Assembly: GCF_037031225.1 (NCBI RefSeq)
Contig: NZ_JAYEZN010000001.1
Span: forward strand, 2,108,001-2,172,000
DNA length: 64,000 bases
DNA from: Halorientalis sp. LT38
GTDB lineage: Archaea; Halobacteriota; Halobacteria; Halobacteriales; Haloarculaceae
Direction: 5' to 3'
Shown: piece after piece, positions 42,221 through 51,140 of the stretch
Position numbering within the stretch: position 1 is the first letter of the stretch
Layout of the letters: each line of letters opens with the position of its first letter
The notes under the pieces: generated by a model
The model's database searches: none
What the model was told of the DNA's origin: nothing
Seen by the model: only the letters and a program-made list of their open reading frames with translations
Translations under genes and position numbers: made by a program

Positions 42221-42694
42221 ATGCCGGATTGTCCACTGGCGGACGACTGCCCCAGTTTTAGCGAGCGAATCGAGGGCATGGGGTGCCAGCACTACGGCGA
42301 CCGCGGTGGCGCCGAGTGGTGCAATCACTACAACCAGCCGATCAACGACCTGAAAGAACAGCCGGTCCAGCGGGGCGAGGAGGTCGTGGTCACGGTCGAA
42401 GACATCCACGAGAGCGGCGCGGGCGTCGGCCGCACCGAGGACGGCTTCATCGTGATGGTCGACGGGGTACTCCCGGAGGCCCGCTCGAAGGTCCAGATCA
42501 CGCGCGTCCACTCGAACCACGCCAAGGCCGAGGAGGTCGAACGGCTCCCGATGGAGGAAGCGGGGGAGGAAGACGACGAGGCGGTCGCGGAAGACGGGGA
42601 TGGCGAGGCCGAAGAAGACGAGGAAGCGGAGGACGCGGATCGGACGGAGGAGGACCCGCACCTGGGCAGTCGCGACAACTTCTGGGGCGGGTGA
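42221..42694 (+). CDS. TRAM-domain RNA-binding protein with N-terminal cysteine cluster
   Basis: The protein has 157 residues. The N-terminal 40 have cysteines and histidines (MPDCPLADDCPSF, GCQHYGD, EWCNHY) that could bind a metal or cluster. A TRAM domain follows (EEVVVTVEDIHESGAGVGRTEDGFIVMVDGV), then a long acidic tail. TRAM proteins bind RNA, and small archaeal ones act as RNA chaperones. GTTTAATC near 42199 gives a leaderless promoter directly after element copy C. Confidence 0.85.
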   Translation: MPDCPLADDCPSFSERIEGMGCQHYGDRGGAEWCNHYNQPINDLKEQPVQRGEEVVVTVEDIHESGAGVGRTEDGFIVMVDGVLPEARSKVQITRVHSNHAKAEEVERLPMEEAGEEDDEAVAEDGDGEAEEDEEAEDADRTEEDPHLGSRDNFWGG

Positions 42695-42838
42695 GGCGGC
42701 GACCGCCGTCGCGAGCGGCGGGACCGGACGGAGTGGACGATCCGAACGCGGGCGCCGGCGTCGATCGGGGCAGATCGATCCCGGTGTCGGACGGTGGGTT
42801 TTTCGCGCGGGCCATGCTACGATGGACAACGACAACCG

Positions 42839-43312
42839 ATGAGCGAGGGCGACACGGACGTCGACGCGGTTCTCGACCGGGCGGGGTTCGACCCCGCGGA
42901 GAACGTGCTGACGCGCCGGCAGGCGGAGGTGCTGGCGCTGCGCGAGCGGGGCCTGGCCCAGGCGGAGATCGCGGACCTGCTGGGTACCTCCCGAGCGAAC
43001 GTCTCCAGCGTCGAGTCGAGCGCCCGGGACAACGTGGCGAAGGCCCACGAGACGGTCGCCTTCGCGGAGACGCTCCGTGCGCCGGTCCGGGTGACGGTCG
43101 ACCCCGGGACGGACCTCTACGACGTGCCGGCGCGGGTGTTCGCCGAGTGCGACGAGGTGGGGGTCAAGGTCAACCACACGGCGCCGGAACTCATGAAGCG
43201 GATCAGCGACGAGGCGGGGGACGCGGTCGTCGGGCGCAGCGTCGAACAGCGGCTGTTCGTCGGCGTCACGAGCGACGGCGCGGTCCGGGTGCGCCGACGG
43301 GCCGAGGAGTGA
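42839..43312 (+). CDS. Tfx family DNA-binding protein
   Basis: The 157-residue protein has an N-terminal helix-turn-helix (LTRRQAEVLALRERGLAQAEIADLLGTSRANVSSVESSARDNV) and a C-terminal archaeal Tfx domain (VRVTVDPGTDLYDVPARVFAE). The first Tfx described controls molybdopterin-related genes in a methanogen; targets here are unknown. The start at 42839 (MSEGDTD) was chosen over a longer basic extension. Confidence 0.88.
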   Translation: MSEGDTDVDAVLDRAGFDPAENVLTRRQAEVLALRERGLAQAEIADLLGTSRANVSSVESSARDNVAKAHETVAFAETLRAPVRVTVDPGTDLYDVPARVFAECDEVGVKVNHTAPELMKRISDEAGDAVVGRSVEQRLFVGVTSDGAVRVRRRAEE

Positions 43313-43344
43313 GCCTTTAGGCCGGGGCGGTCGTCGAGCCGGGT

Positions 43345-44130
43345 ATGGAACTCGAACTCGACGGGAACGCGGCACTGTTCACGGCGGCCAGCAGCGGCCT
43401 CGGACTGGCGAGCGCGGAGACCTTCGCCGCCGAGGGCGCGGACGTGGCGATCTGCGGCCGCTCGGCCGACCGACTGGCCGAGGCCGAGGCGACCCTCGAA
43501 GAACTGGGTGACGGTGAGGTACTCGCCGTCGAGGCGGACATCACCGAGCGAGAGGACGTCGAAACCTTCGTCGCCGAGACGGTCGAGACCTTCGGCGGGC
43601 TCGATCACGTCGTCACGAGCGCGGGCGGGCCGCCGAGCGGCCCCTTCCTCGACATGGACGACGGGGACTTCTACACCGCCTACGACCTGCTGGTGATGAG
43701 CGTGGTGTGGACGACGCGGGAGGCCTACCCCCACCTGCGGGAGAGCGACGCGGGAACGATCGTCAACATCACCTCTCGCTCGGTCCAGGAGGTCATCGAC
43801 GGCCTCGTGCTCTCGAACTCCGTGCGCCGGGCGGTGATCGGGCTGATGAAGACCCAGGCGCGGGAGTTCGCGCCCGACGTGCGGGTCAACGCCGTCCTGC
43901 CGGGCGCTCACGAGACGAGTCGCATCGAGGACCTGATCGAGCAGAACATCGAGCGCGGCGAGTACGAGAGCTACGAGGCGGGACTGGACGACTGGTCCGA
44001 CGGCATCCCGCTCGAGCGCATCGGCGACCCCGAAGAGCTGGGAGAGGCCGTCGCCTACCTCTCGAGCGACGCGGCGAGTTACGTCAACGGCGCGGCGGTG
44101 CCGGTCGACGGCGGGAGCCTGCGGAGCTAG
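43345..44130 (+). CDS. SDR-family oxidoreductase lacking the usual YxxxK
   Basis: The 261-residue protein has an SDR Rossmann fold (ALFTAASSGLGLASAETFA, DVAICGRS) and the C-terminal YVNGAAVPVDGG. At the catalytic place, the usual Y-x3-K is replaced by VLSNSVRRAVIGLMK, with no tyrosine and an arginine for lysine. NITSRS supplies the serine region. This LSNSxR pattern is known in a subgroup annotated as 3-oxoacyl-ACP reductase-like, so it may use another mechanism or not be a reductase. Confidence 0.85.
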   Translation: MELELDGNAALFTAASSGLGLASAETFAAEGADVAICGRSADRLAEAEATLEELGDGEVLAVEADITEREDVETFVAETVETFGGLDHVVTSAGGPPSGPFLDMDDGDFYTAYDLLVMSVVWTTREAYPHLRESDAGTIVNITSRSVQEVIDGLVLSNSVRRAVIGLMKTQAREFAPDVRVNAVLPGAHETSRIEDLIEQNIERGEYESYEAGLDDWSDGIPLERIGDPEELGEAVAYLSSDAASYVNGAAVPVDGGSLRS

Positions 44131-44142
44131 CGAGTAAAGTCG

Positions 44143-45141
44143 CTAGTACAGGTCGTCTTCGCGCAACTGCCCGACCACGTCGCGGACGCGCTGGGCCTGT
44201 TCCTTCGGAATCACGAGCGTGCGGTCGCCGTAGCTGGCGATCACCAGGTCGGAGACGCCCAGGGCGCTGACGTGGCCGTCGGTGGCCACGACGTTGTCCC
44301 CGGCCTCGTCCAGCAGCGCGTCGCCCAGAACGACGTTGCCGTCCTCGTCGCTCTCGAACAGGCGTTCGACGGCGTCCCACGAGCCGAGGTCGTCCCACTC
44401 GAAGGCGGCGGGGACGACGTAGGCCTTGTCCGTGCGTTCGAGGACGGCGTAGTCGACGCTAACCGGGTCGACGGCGGCGAAGCCCCGCTCCCCGTCGCCG
44501 TCGTCGAGGGCCTCGACCAGCCCCTCGAGCGGCGAGTTGCGCGCCTCGCCGAGGAAGGCGTTGGGCGTCCAGGCGAAGACGCCGGCGTTCCAGTAGTAGC
44601 CTCGCTCGACGTACGCTTCGGCCGTTTCGGCGTCCGGCTTTTCGGTGAAGGAGGCGACGGTGTGGTAGCCGTCTCGTTGTTCCCCCGGTTCGACGTAGCC
44701 GTACCCGGTCGCGGCGCGCGTCGGTTCGACGCCGACGGTGACGAGGCCGCCGGTGTCGAGGGCCACCTCGGCGGCCGTCCGAGCGGTCGACGCGAAGTCG
44801 CCGTCGACGCGGTGATCGCTGGGCATCGCCACCATGACGGCGTCGCCGACCTGCTCGCGGACCCGGTGGGCCGCGTAGACCAGGGCCGGGCCCGTGTCTC
44901 TGGGTTCGGGTTCGGTGAGGACGGCCGCGGCGGGGGCGTGTTCGCGCACTGCGTCGGCGAACTCGGGACGGGTGAGGACGTACACCTCGTCGGCGAACCC
45001 GGCCCGATCGACGGTGGCTTCGAGCAGCGACGCCTCGCGGCCGAAGGACTGGAACTGCTTGGGGCGGTGGCTCCGGCTGGCGGGGTAGAGCCGGGTGCCG
45101 GTGCCGCCGGCGAGGACGACGGCGACGAGCGGACGGTCCAT
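44143..45141 (-). CDS. Mannose-1-phosphate guanylyltransferase-type nucleotidyltransferase
   Basis: The 332-residue protein has VVLAGGTGTRLYPASRSHRPKQF (nucleotide-binding GGxGxRL and PKQ), EPRDTGPALVYAA, MPSDHRV, and FTEKPDAETAEAYVERGYYWNAGVF, typical of GDP-mannose pyrophosphorylases. It makes GDP-mannose for glycoprotein or lipid glycosylation. There is no fused isomerase domain. No glycosyltransferases are near. Confidence 0.9.
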   Translation of the reverse strand: MDRPLVAVVLAGGTGTRLYPASRSHRPKQFQSFGREASLLEATVDRAGFADEVYVLTRPEFADAVREHAPAAAVLTEPEPRDTGPALVYAAHRVREQVGDAVMVAMPSDHRVDGDFASTARTAAEVALDTGGLVTVGVEPTRAATGYGYVEPGEQRDGYHTVASFTEKPDAETAEAYVERGYYWNAGVFAWTPNAFLGEARNSPLEGLVEALDDGDGERGFAAVDPVSVDYAVLERTDKAYVVPAAFEWDDLGSWDAVERLFESDEDGNVVLGDALLDEAGDNVVATDGHVSALGVSDLVIASYGDRTLVIPKEQAQRVRDVVGQLREDDLY

Positions 45142-45171
45142 ACCGGCCGGACGGCCGCGTCTGGCAAAAGC

Positions 45172-45453
45172 CTACCAGGTCTCCACGACGCCCTCGCGGA
45201 CGTCTTCGACGCAGCCCTGGCAGTCGGTGTGGTCGGGATCGAAACAGGCCGGCCGCCCCGCGTCGTCGACGGCGACGGCGCGGCGCTCGGCGTAGCGGCG
45301 ACAGACGATCTTCGCCCGCCCGCGCTCGTCCTGGGGGAGATCGGCCTGTGCCGACCGCTTGGCGTCGCCGTAGGCTCGCCTGGCCTCGGCGACCTGATCG
45401 CCGGCGGCCCGGAGGTTCGCGACGAACCGCTCGAGTCGTCCCTCGTCGGCCAT
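45172..45453 (-). CDS. Small haloarchaeal protein with conserved cysteines
   Basis: The 93-residue protein has a helical, basic first half (RLERFVANLRAAGDQVAEARRAYGDAKRS) and a cysteine-rich second half (IVCRRYAERR, ACFDPDHTDCQGCVED). It matches a haloarchaea-only family (DUF7091 from memory) with no function. It lies 30 bases upstream of the nucleotidyltransferase on the same strand and may be co-transcribed. Confidence 0.72.
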   Translation of the reverse strand: MADEGRLERFVANLRAAGDQVAEARRAYGDAKRSAQADLPQDERGRAKIVCRRYAERRAVAVDDAGRPACFDPDHTDCQGCVEDVREGVVETW

Positions 45454-45511
45454 ACCGTGGATTGGCGGTCCTGTTACAAAGGGCCGACGCTACCGCCGGG
45501 CGTCGGGGGAG

Positions 45512-46255
45512 TCAGACGACCGTCGCCACGTCAGCGAGGTAGATGCTGCCGAAGAGTGTGGCGTTGTAGAGGCTGTGAACCAGCGCCGGGACGACGAAGT
45601 TGTCGGTGTACTCGTAGACCGCGCCGAAGACCAGACTCGGGAGGGTGAGGATGCCGATGGTGACCGCGGCGGCCTGTAGCGAGCCCACGAGGGAGAAGAT
45701 GTGGATCGGGGCGAACATCATCGTGGCCAGGACGATGGCCGCGGCGGGGTGGAACTCCTCTCTGAACTGGCCCTGGATGACCCCGCGGAAGAGGAACTCC
45801 TCGCCGGGGCCGTTCAGGAGGAAGACGAAGGGCAGCAGGTAGGGGACGAAGCCGGGGTTCTCGGAGATGATCTGGCCGGCCTGGTTCTCGGCGGCGGTCG
45901 TGCCGGTCACCTGGATCGCGACGCCGACGATGCCGACGAGGACGAGCGCGCCGATCCAGCCGCCGACGATGACGCCGACCTCCCGGAGGCTCGGCACGCG
46001 AACGGGGACGAACTCCCGGACGCGACGGCCCCGGTACCGGAGGTAGACGAAGCCAACCAGTGGGAAGCCGATCCCCTGCACGCCGATCAGGCTCAGGAGC
46101 AGGAACGACGTGTCCGACAGTTCCAGGCCGGCCGCGAAGGCCGCGATGGCCAGGCCGATCACCGCGATGGTGCCGAGAATCATCCCGCCGATCGTGAGCA
46201 CCAGCCCGGCCGCGATCAGGCCGACCCGTCGCCAGGTCAGCGCCGGTACGTTCAT
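45512..46255 (-). CDS. CPBP-family intramembrane metalloprotease
   Basis: The 247-residue protein has about eight membrane segments and the CPBP motifs: GPGEEFLFRGVIQG (EExxxR), FAPIHIF with a histidine, and LVHSLYNAT with the late histidine and asparagine. Relatives are CAAX-type proteases or bacteriocin-immunity proteins. It lies 74 bases downstream of acr3 on the same strand, so read-through from the ars operon is possible. Confidence 0.88.
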   Translation of the reverse strand: MNVPALTWRRVGLIAAGLVLTIGGMILGTIAVIGLAIAAFAAGLELSDTSFLLLSLIGVQGIGFPLVGFVYLRYRGRRVREFVPVRVPSLREVGVIVGGWIGALVLVGIVGVAIQVTGTTAAENQAGQIISENPGFVPYLLPFVFLLNGPGEEFLFRGVIQGQFREEFHPAAAIVLATMMFAPIHIFSLVGSLQAAAVTIGILTLPSLVFGAVYEYTDNFVVPALVHSLYNATLFGSIYLADVATVV

Positions 46256-46329
46256 ACACGACCTTCAGGCGGCCGAACAAAAATACCGGCGTGTTCCGGT
46301 CGGCGGCGGGGCGCCGTGAGAGGGCTCTC

Positions 46330-47490
46330 TCAGTCGTCGGTCGCCGGATCGGGCGTCGAGCCCTCTGGACTCTCGATCGTGCTTTCGCCCCAGTCGTACC
46401 GGCGCTGGAAGTACAGCGCGACGTTGACCAGCGCGAGCAGGACGGGCACCTCGATCAGCGGCCCGACGACGGTGGCGAAGGCGACGCCCGAGCCCACGCC
46501 GAACACGGCGACCGCGACGGCGATGGCGAGTTCGAAGTTGTTCGAGGCGGCGGTGAAGCCGATGGCGGTCGTCGTCGAGTAGTCCGCGCCGATCCCCCGG
46601 CCCATCCCGAAGCTGACGAGGAACATCACGACGAAGTAGATCGTCAGCGGGACGGCGATCAGGAGCACGTCCGCGGGCGCGGCGACGATGCTCTCGCCCT
46701 GCGTCGCGAACATCACGATCACGGTCCCCAGCAGCGCGATCAGGGTCAGGGGATCGATCCGCGGGACGAACTCGTTCTCGTACCACTCCTCGCCCTTCGT
46801 CCGGGTCCCGACGTAGCGGGTGAGGAAGCCGCCGACGAAGGGGATGCCGAGGAAGACGACGATGGCCTCGAAGACCTGCATCGGGGAGACGTCGAACGTC
46901 TCGATGCCCGCCACCAGCGTATCCATCCCCAGCAGCGGCGGGAGGAAGAGCCCGAAGAACCAGACGTAGACGCCGTAGGTCAGGATCTGGAAGAGGCTGT
47001 TGAAGGCGACGAGGCCGGTGACGTACTCGGTCGAGCCTTCAGCCAACTCGTTCCAGACCAGCACCATCGCGATGCAGCGGGCCATCCCGATGAACACGAG
47101 CCCGAGGAAGTACTCGGGGCGGGCCGGCAGGCCGGGGACGAGGCCGCTGAAGAAGACGACCGCGAGGCCGAACATCAGCGTGGGGCCGATCAGCCAGTTC
47201 TGGACGAGGCTCAGACTCAGGACCCGGTAGTTGCTGAAGACGGCCCGAAGCTGCGAGTAGTCGGCCTTCGCGAGCGGCGGGTACATCATCGCGATCAGGC
47301 CGATCTCGACGAGGTGGAAGTCACGGATCGGTTCCGTTACGGAGGGCGCGACGAAGCCCAGGCCGACGCCGACGGCCATCGCCCCGAAGATCCAGACGGT
47401 GAGGTACTTGTCGAGGAAGTCCATCGACCGCGGGTCGCCACAGCTCGAACAGTCACACTCCGGGCCGTGCTCGTGGGCGGCGTCACTCAT
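46330..47490 (-). CDS. acr3: ACR3-type arsenite efflux permease
   Basis: The 386-residue protein has ten membrane segments and ACR3 landmarks: LAKADYSQLRAVF, FIGMARCIAMVLVWNELAEG (with the essential cysteine) and FTAASNNFELAIAVAVAVFG. A short histidine/cysteine-rich start (EHGPECDCSSCGD) could bind arsenite at the membrane. It overlaps arsM by eight bases. It exports arsenite (or antimonite). Confidence 0.95.
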   Translation of the reverse strand: MSDAAHEHGPECDCSSCGDPRSMDFLDKYLTVWIFGAMAVGVGLGFVAPSVTEPIRDFHLVEIGLIAMMYPPLAKADYSQLRAVFSNYRVLSLSLVQNWLIGPTLMFGLAVVFFSGLVPGLPARPEYFLGLVFIGMARCIAMVLVWNELAEGSTEYVTGLVAFNSLFQILTYGVYVWFFGLFLPPLLGMDTLVAGIETFDVSPMQVFEAIVVFLGIPFVGGFLTRYVGTRTKGEEWYENEFVPRIDPLTLIALLGTVIVMFATQGESIVAAPADVLLIAVPLTIYFVVMFLVSFGMGRGIGADYSTTTAIGFTAASNNFELAIAVAVAVFGVGSGVAFATVVGPLIEVPVLLALVNVALYFQRRYDWGESTIESPEGSTPDPATDD

Positions 47491-48328
47491 CGGCCACCTC
47501 CGGCTTCCGTGCGGTGATCGACGCCGAGACGAGGAACTCGCTCACGTCGCGGTCGTCGTCCCACTCGCGGATGAAGCGGTCGCTCTCCGATTTCGGCGTG
47601 ATCTCGACGGCCTCGAAACCGGCGTCGGTGAGGAGCCGTTCGAGCCGCCCGATCCGCGACGCGCCGGCGACACAGGACGCGACCGAGTCCGGGTCGGCCC
47701 CGACGCCCTCTGGCATCGGTGCGGTCTGGACCACGTCCGAGATCGCGACCCGACCGCCCGGTCGCAGGACGCGGAAGGCCTCGTCGAACACCCGTGCCTT
47801 GTCCGGCGAGAGGTTCACGACGCAGTTCGAGATGATCACGTCGACGCGCCCGTCGGCGACCGGGAGGTGTTCGATCTCGCCAAGCCGGATGGACACGTTC
47901 CCGGTCCCGTTCTCGCGGGCGTTCTCGCGCGCCTTCTCGACCATCTCGGGGGTCATGTCGACGCCGATCACCCGTCCGGTCTCCCCGACTTCCTGCGCGG
48001 CGAGGAAACAGTCGAACCCCGCGCCGGATCCGAGGTCGAGGACCGTCTCGCCCGGCGAGAGGTCGGCCAGCGCCTGGGGGTTGCCACAGCCGAGCCCGAG
48101 GTTCGCGTCGCCCTCGACAGCCTCGACCTCGTCGGCCGAGTAGCCGTACTGTTTGGCAGTCTCGTCCGCAGGGGCCGACGCCGACCCGCCGTCACAGCAG
48201 TCGTCGGCACAGCAGCCGCCCTCGTCGCCGTCGCCGGTCGCGATGTCGGCGTATCGCTGCCGGACCACGCTGCGCTGGGTCTCCGCGTCGAGTCCCGTCG
48301 CGTCGGCCGAGTCGTCGGCGTCAGGCAT
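47483..48328 (-). CDS. arsM: Arsenite S-adenosylmethionine methyltransferase
   Basis: The 281-residue protein has ArsM features: GGCCADDCCDG near residue 40, LGLGCGNPQALADLSPGETVLDLGSGAGFD (the substrate cysteine and SAM motif I), ISNCVVNLSPDK and SVASCVAGA (the other arsenite-binding cysteines). It methylates arsenite to less toxic or volatile forms. The start at 48328 was chosen: it overlaps arsC by eight bases, as arsM overlaps acr3. Confidence 0.94.
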   Translation of the reverse strand: MPDADDSADATGLDAETQRSVVRQRYADIATGDGDEGGCCADDCCDGGSASAPADETAKQYGYSADEVEAVEGDANLGLGCGNPQALADLSPGETVLDLGSGAGFDCFLAAQEVGETGRVIGVDMTPEMVEKARENARENGTGNVSIRLGEIEHLPVADGRVDVIISNCVVNLSPDKARVFDEAFRVLRPGGRVAISDVVQTAPMPEGVGADPDSVASCVAGASRIGRLERLLTDAGFEAVEITPKSESDRFIREWDDDRDVSEFLVSASITARKPEVADE

Positions 48329-48752
48329 CGACGAGCACCTCCTCGATCTCGTCGAAGAGGTCGCGCACCCGATCCCGAATCTCGTCGCGGATCTCGCGCA
48401 CCCGCTCTGGGTCTTTCCCGTCGGGATCGTCGAGCGCCCAGTCGCGCACGGCCGGGCCGTCGGCGTCGAGTTCGAGCGTCGAACAGCCCATCGTCGCGAC
48501 GTAGTCACACGCGTTCAGTTCCGACGTCGAAATCTCGCGGGGCTCCCGGTCCGAGAGGTCGAACCCGACCTCGGCCATGGTCTCGACGACTCCCTCGTGG
48601 ACGTGGTCGGCCGGGTGCGTCCCGCCGGTGACGATCTCGACTGCGTCGTCGAGTCCGCGCTCCGTCCGCTCCCGTTCCGCGAACGCGGTCGACATCTGGG
48701 AGCGCCCGGCGTTCTGGACGCAGACGAACGCCACTCGTACCGGGTCGCTCAT
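48321..48752 (-). CDS. arsC: Arsenate reductase, low-molecular-weight phosphatase type
   Basis: The 143-residue protein has the P-loop CVQNAGRSQMSTAF (CX5R) and a second cysteine in VATMGCSTLELD, placed as in thioredoxin-linked ArsC. It reduces arsenate to arsenite, which Acr3 exports or ArsM methylates. The stop codon of arsR overlaps its ATG by four bases. Confidence 0.93.
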   Translation of the reverse strand: MSDPVRVAFVCVQNAGRSQMSTAFAERERTERGLDDAVEIVTGGTHPADHVHEGVVETMAEVGFDLSDREPREISTSELNACDYVATMGCSTLELDADGPAVRDWALDDPDGKDPERVREIRDEIRDRVRDLFDEIEEVLVDA

Positions 48753-49144
48753 CGGTCACCTCGCGTCTCGTCCAGCGCGGCGAGTAGCGCCTCCGCCCGG
48801 TCGGTCGCCTCGTAGTACCGCCAGGTCCCCGATTTCCGGCGGGTGACCAGCCCGGCGTCGTGGAGGTCCGAGAGCGCGTGGCTGACCGCGCTGTCGCTGA
48901 CGTCGACGACGGGGTCGATCTCGCAGACGCACAGTTCGCCGTCGGCCGCCGCGAGCAGCCGGACGATCTCGTACCGGGTGTCGTTTCCGAGCGTCCGCAA
49001 GGCGTCGCGGTCGGCGGCGTGATCCGCCCCGACCGCCGTCCGGTACTCCCGCAGGGTATCGAGCCTGTCTTCGACGTCGGCCCGGCAGCACTCCCCCGAC
49101 TCCTCGGTGATGAGCCGCTCGAGCCGCGCCGTTTTCTCGCTCAT
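48749..49144 (-). CDS. arsR: ArsR-family metalloid-responsive repressor
   Basis: The 131-residue winged-helix protein has the metal-binding ELCVCEIDPVVDVSDSAVSHAL (cysteines in the recognition region) and an extra GECCRAD pair near residue 18. Arsenite binding should release it from DNA. It is first in the operon, and the inverted repeat at 49152-49173 just before it overlaps the TATA box. Confidence 0.94.
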   Translation of the reverse strand: MSEKTARLERLITEESGECCRADVEDRLDTLREYRTAVGADHAADRDALRTLGNDTRYEIVRLLAAADGELCVCEIDPVVDVSDSAVSHALSDLHDAGLVTRRKSGTWRYYEATDRAEALLAALDETRGDR

Positions 49145-49151
49145 ACCTGAG

Positions 49152-49173
49152 TATCTGAACAGCCATTCATATA
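49152..49173 (-). promoter_or_regulatory. Probable ArsR operator overlapping the arsR TATA box
   Basis: TAT-C-TGAA and TTCA-T-ATA flank a six-base centre (49160-49165). The TATA-like part (CTATATGAA on the minus strand, 49166-49174) is about 27 bases before the ATG. Binding here would stop the polymerase. Confidence 0.6.
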
Positions 49174-49273
49174 GACTTACCGGGACGCAATCGGGGCCGG
49201 CGCAGGGACCGCTGGTGTCACTCGCAGACCCGCTTCCGTCTCCCGATTACACTTCCGCTTCGGCCGGGGCGAG

Positions 49274-49282
49274 CATTTATAC
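49274..49282 (+). promoter_or_regulatory. TATA box of rpa3
   Basis: CATTTATAC sits about 65 bases before the rpa3 ATG at 49343, giving a leader of about 38 bases. The divergent ars promoter lies 100 bases away. Confidence 0.6.
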
Positions 49283-49342
49283 CCGAAGCCGACCAAGCTC
49301 GGGTTGTCTCCCATTGAAAACGACGCGGAGACAGTGAGAGCA

Positions 49343-50275
49343 ATGACAGATTTGCGTACCCAGGCGGAAGAGATACAGGAGCAGTTTTCCGACCAGCTCG
49401 ACATCGACGTGGACGACGTCCACGAGCGACTGGAGACGCTGGTCGAGGAGTACAAGGTCCCGCTCGACGAGGCCCGGCGCAGCGTCACGAGCACGTACCT
49501 CGACGAGGCGGGGATGGAGCGCGACCAGCTCTCGAGCGGCGGGGGCAACGAGCAGGTCCAGGTCAGCGACGTCGACGCGGCCGAGCAGTGGGTCGACCTG
49601 ACCGCGAAGGTCGTCGAGCTGTGGGAGCCAAACAGCGACGCGGTCGCCCAGGTCGGCCTGCTCGGTGACGAGACGGGCACGATCAAGTTCACGAAGTGGT
49701 CGAAGTCCGAGCTGCCGGAACTCGAGAAGGACGCGGTCTACCACCTGCGGAACATCGTCACCGACGAGTACCAGGGCCGCTTCTCGGTCAAGCTCAACCG
49801 GACGACGGTGATCGAGGAGGCAGAGGAGGACATCGAGGTCGGCGACGACGATACGACCGTCGAGGGCGCGCTGGTGGACATCCAGAGCGGCTCCGGACTC
49901 ATCAAGCGCTGCCCCGAGGAGGACTGCACGCGCGTCCTCCAGAACGGCCGCTGTTCGGAGCACGGCGAGGCCGAAGGCGAGTTCGACCTCCGTATCAAGG
50001 GGGTCCTCGACGACGGTGAGGACGTCCACGAGGTGATCTTCGATCAGGCGGCCACCGAGGACTTCACCGGGATCACCCTGGAGGAGGCCAAAGAGATGGC
50101 CATGGACGCGCTGGACACGACGGTCGTGGCCGACAAGATGCGCAAGGAGACGCTGGGGCGGTACTACCGGGTGACGGGGCCGACCTTCAGCCGGTACGTC
50201 CTGGCCGACGAGGTGGAGGTACTGGGCGAGCCGACAGACGCGGAAGAGACGCTGATCAAAGCGAGGTCGATCTGA
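49343..50275 (+). CDS. rpa3: Replication protein A, single-OB-fold type
   Basis: The 310-residue protein has one clear OB fold (WVDLTAKVVELWEPNSDAVAQVGLLGDETGTIKFTKW), a second, weaker OB-like region and a zinc finger (CPEEDCTRVLQNGRCSEHG). It binds single-stranded DNA in replication and repair. Length and layout match the RPA3 type of haloarchaea rather than the three-OB RPA1. The start at 49343 was chosen over an upstream TTG. The associated-protein gene follows two bases later, as expected. Confidence 0.93.
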   Translation: MTDLRTQAEEIQEQFSDQLDIDVDDVHERLETLVEEYKVPLDEARRSVTSTYLDEAGMERDQLSSGGGNEQVQVSDVDAAEQWVDLTAKVVELWEPNSDAVAQVGLLGDETGTIKFTKWSKSELPELEKDAVYHLRNIVTDEYQGRFSVKLNRTTVIEEAEEDIEVGDDDTTVEGALVDIQSGSGLIKRCPEEDCTRVLQNGRCSEHGEAEGEFDLRIKGVLDDGEDVHEVIFDQAATEDFTGITLEEAKEMAMDALDTTVVADKMRKETLGRYYRVTGPTFSRYVLADEVEVLGEPTDAEETLIKARSI

Positions 50276-50276
50276 C

Positions 50277-50897
50277 ATGGCAGCAGTTCCATCCCGAGAG
50301 GTCGCACGGCGCGTGTTCGCGAGCGAGTTCAACGACGCCGCGTACACGTTCAAGGAATCGGACGACGAGCGCGCGCCGGTCTACCTGCTGCTCCCGACCG
50401 GGGAGCGAGCAAACCGGATCTTCCTGGTCGGCACGCTCACCGAGACCGAAGACGTCGGCGAGGACAGCGAGTACTGGCAGGGACGCGTCGTCGATCCGAA
50501 CGGCGACACGTTCTTCATGTACGCCGGGCAGTACCAGCCCGACGCCGCCTCGATGCTCCGGGAACTGGAGCCGCCGGCCTACGTCTCGGTCGTCGGCAAG
50601 CCCCGCACCTACGAGACCGACGACGGCGAGGTGAACGTCTCCGTCCGACCGGAGTCGATCACGACCGTGGACGAGGCGACGCGGAACCGCTGGATCGTCG
50701 AGACCGCCGAGCGAACGATCGAGCGCATCCGCGACTACCAGGCCGCCGACGAGGACGACGGCGCCGCGGTCGACGAGTACGTCCGGATGGCTCGCGAGGA
50801 GTACGACCTCCCCGTCGAGAACTACCGCCGGGCCGCGATCGAGGCGCTGGAGAGCCTGGACGCGACCGACGACGAGCAGGTCGAAGCCTCGCCCTGA
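50277..50897 (+). CDS. rpap3: RPA-associated protein (COG3390)
   Basis: The 206-residue protein has an OB-like N-terminal domain (RVFASEFNDAAYTFKESDDERAPVYLLLPTG, RIFLVGTLTETED) and a helical, acidic C-terminus. In haloarchaea each RPA is encoded with such a partner and the two form a complex needed for function. It starts one base after the rpa3 stop, so the two are translationally coupled. Confidence 0.92.
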   Translation: MAAVPSREVARRVFASEFNDAAYTFKESDDERAPVYLLLPTGERANRIFLVGTLTETEDVGEDSEYWQGRVVDPNGDTFFMYAGQYQPDAASMLRELEPPAYVSVVGKPRTYETDDGEVNVSVRPESITTVDEATRNRWIVETAERTIERIRDYQAADEDDGAAVDEYVRMAREEYDLPVENYRRAAIEALESLDATDDEQVEASP

Positions 50898-51140
50898 CGG
50901 GCCCGTCGGGGCTGGCTGGTCGGCTTCGCGACGCTCGGGCTCGGCTCGCGGCGAATTTCGCCGGTCAGTGCAACTAGCTCGCACCGACCGCTGACCACGA
51001 CGCAAGAAAGAACCTCCTTCTGGTCGTCGTACGGTAGTTCCAACCAGTGACTCGCGACCGACCGTACAGGGAGGTGCGAACAGACGGAAACGACACGATT
51101 GCCGCGACCGACGGGTTCGACCCACGGCACTCCGAGACCG

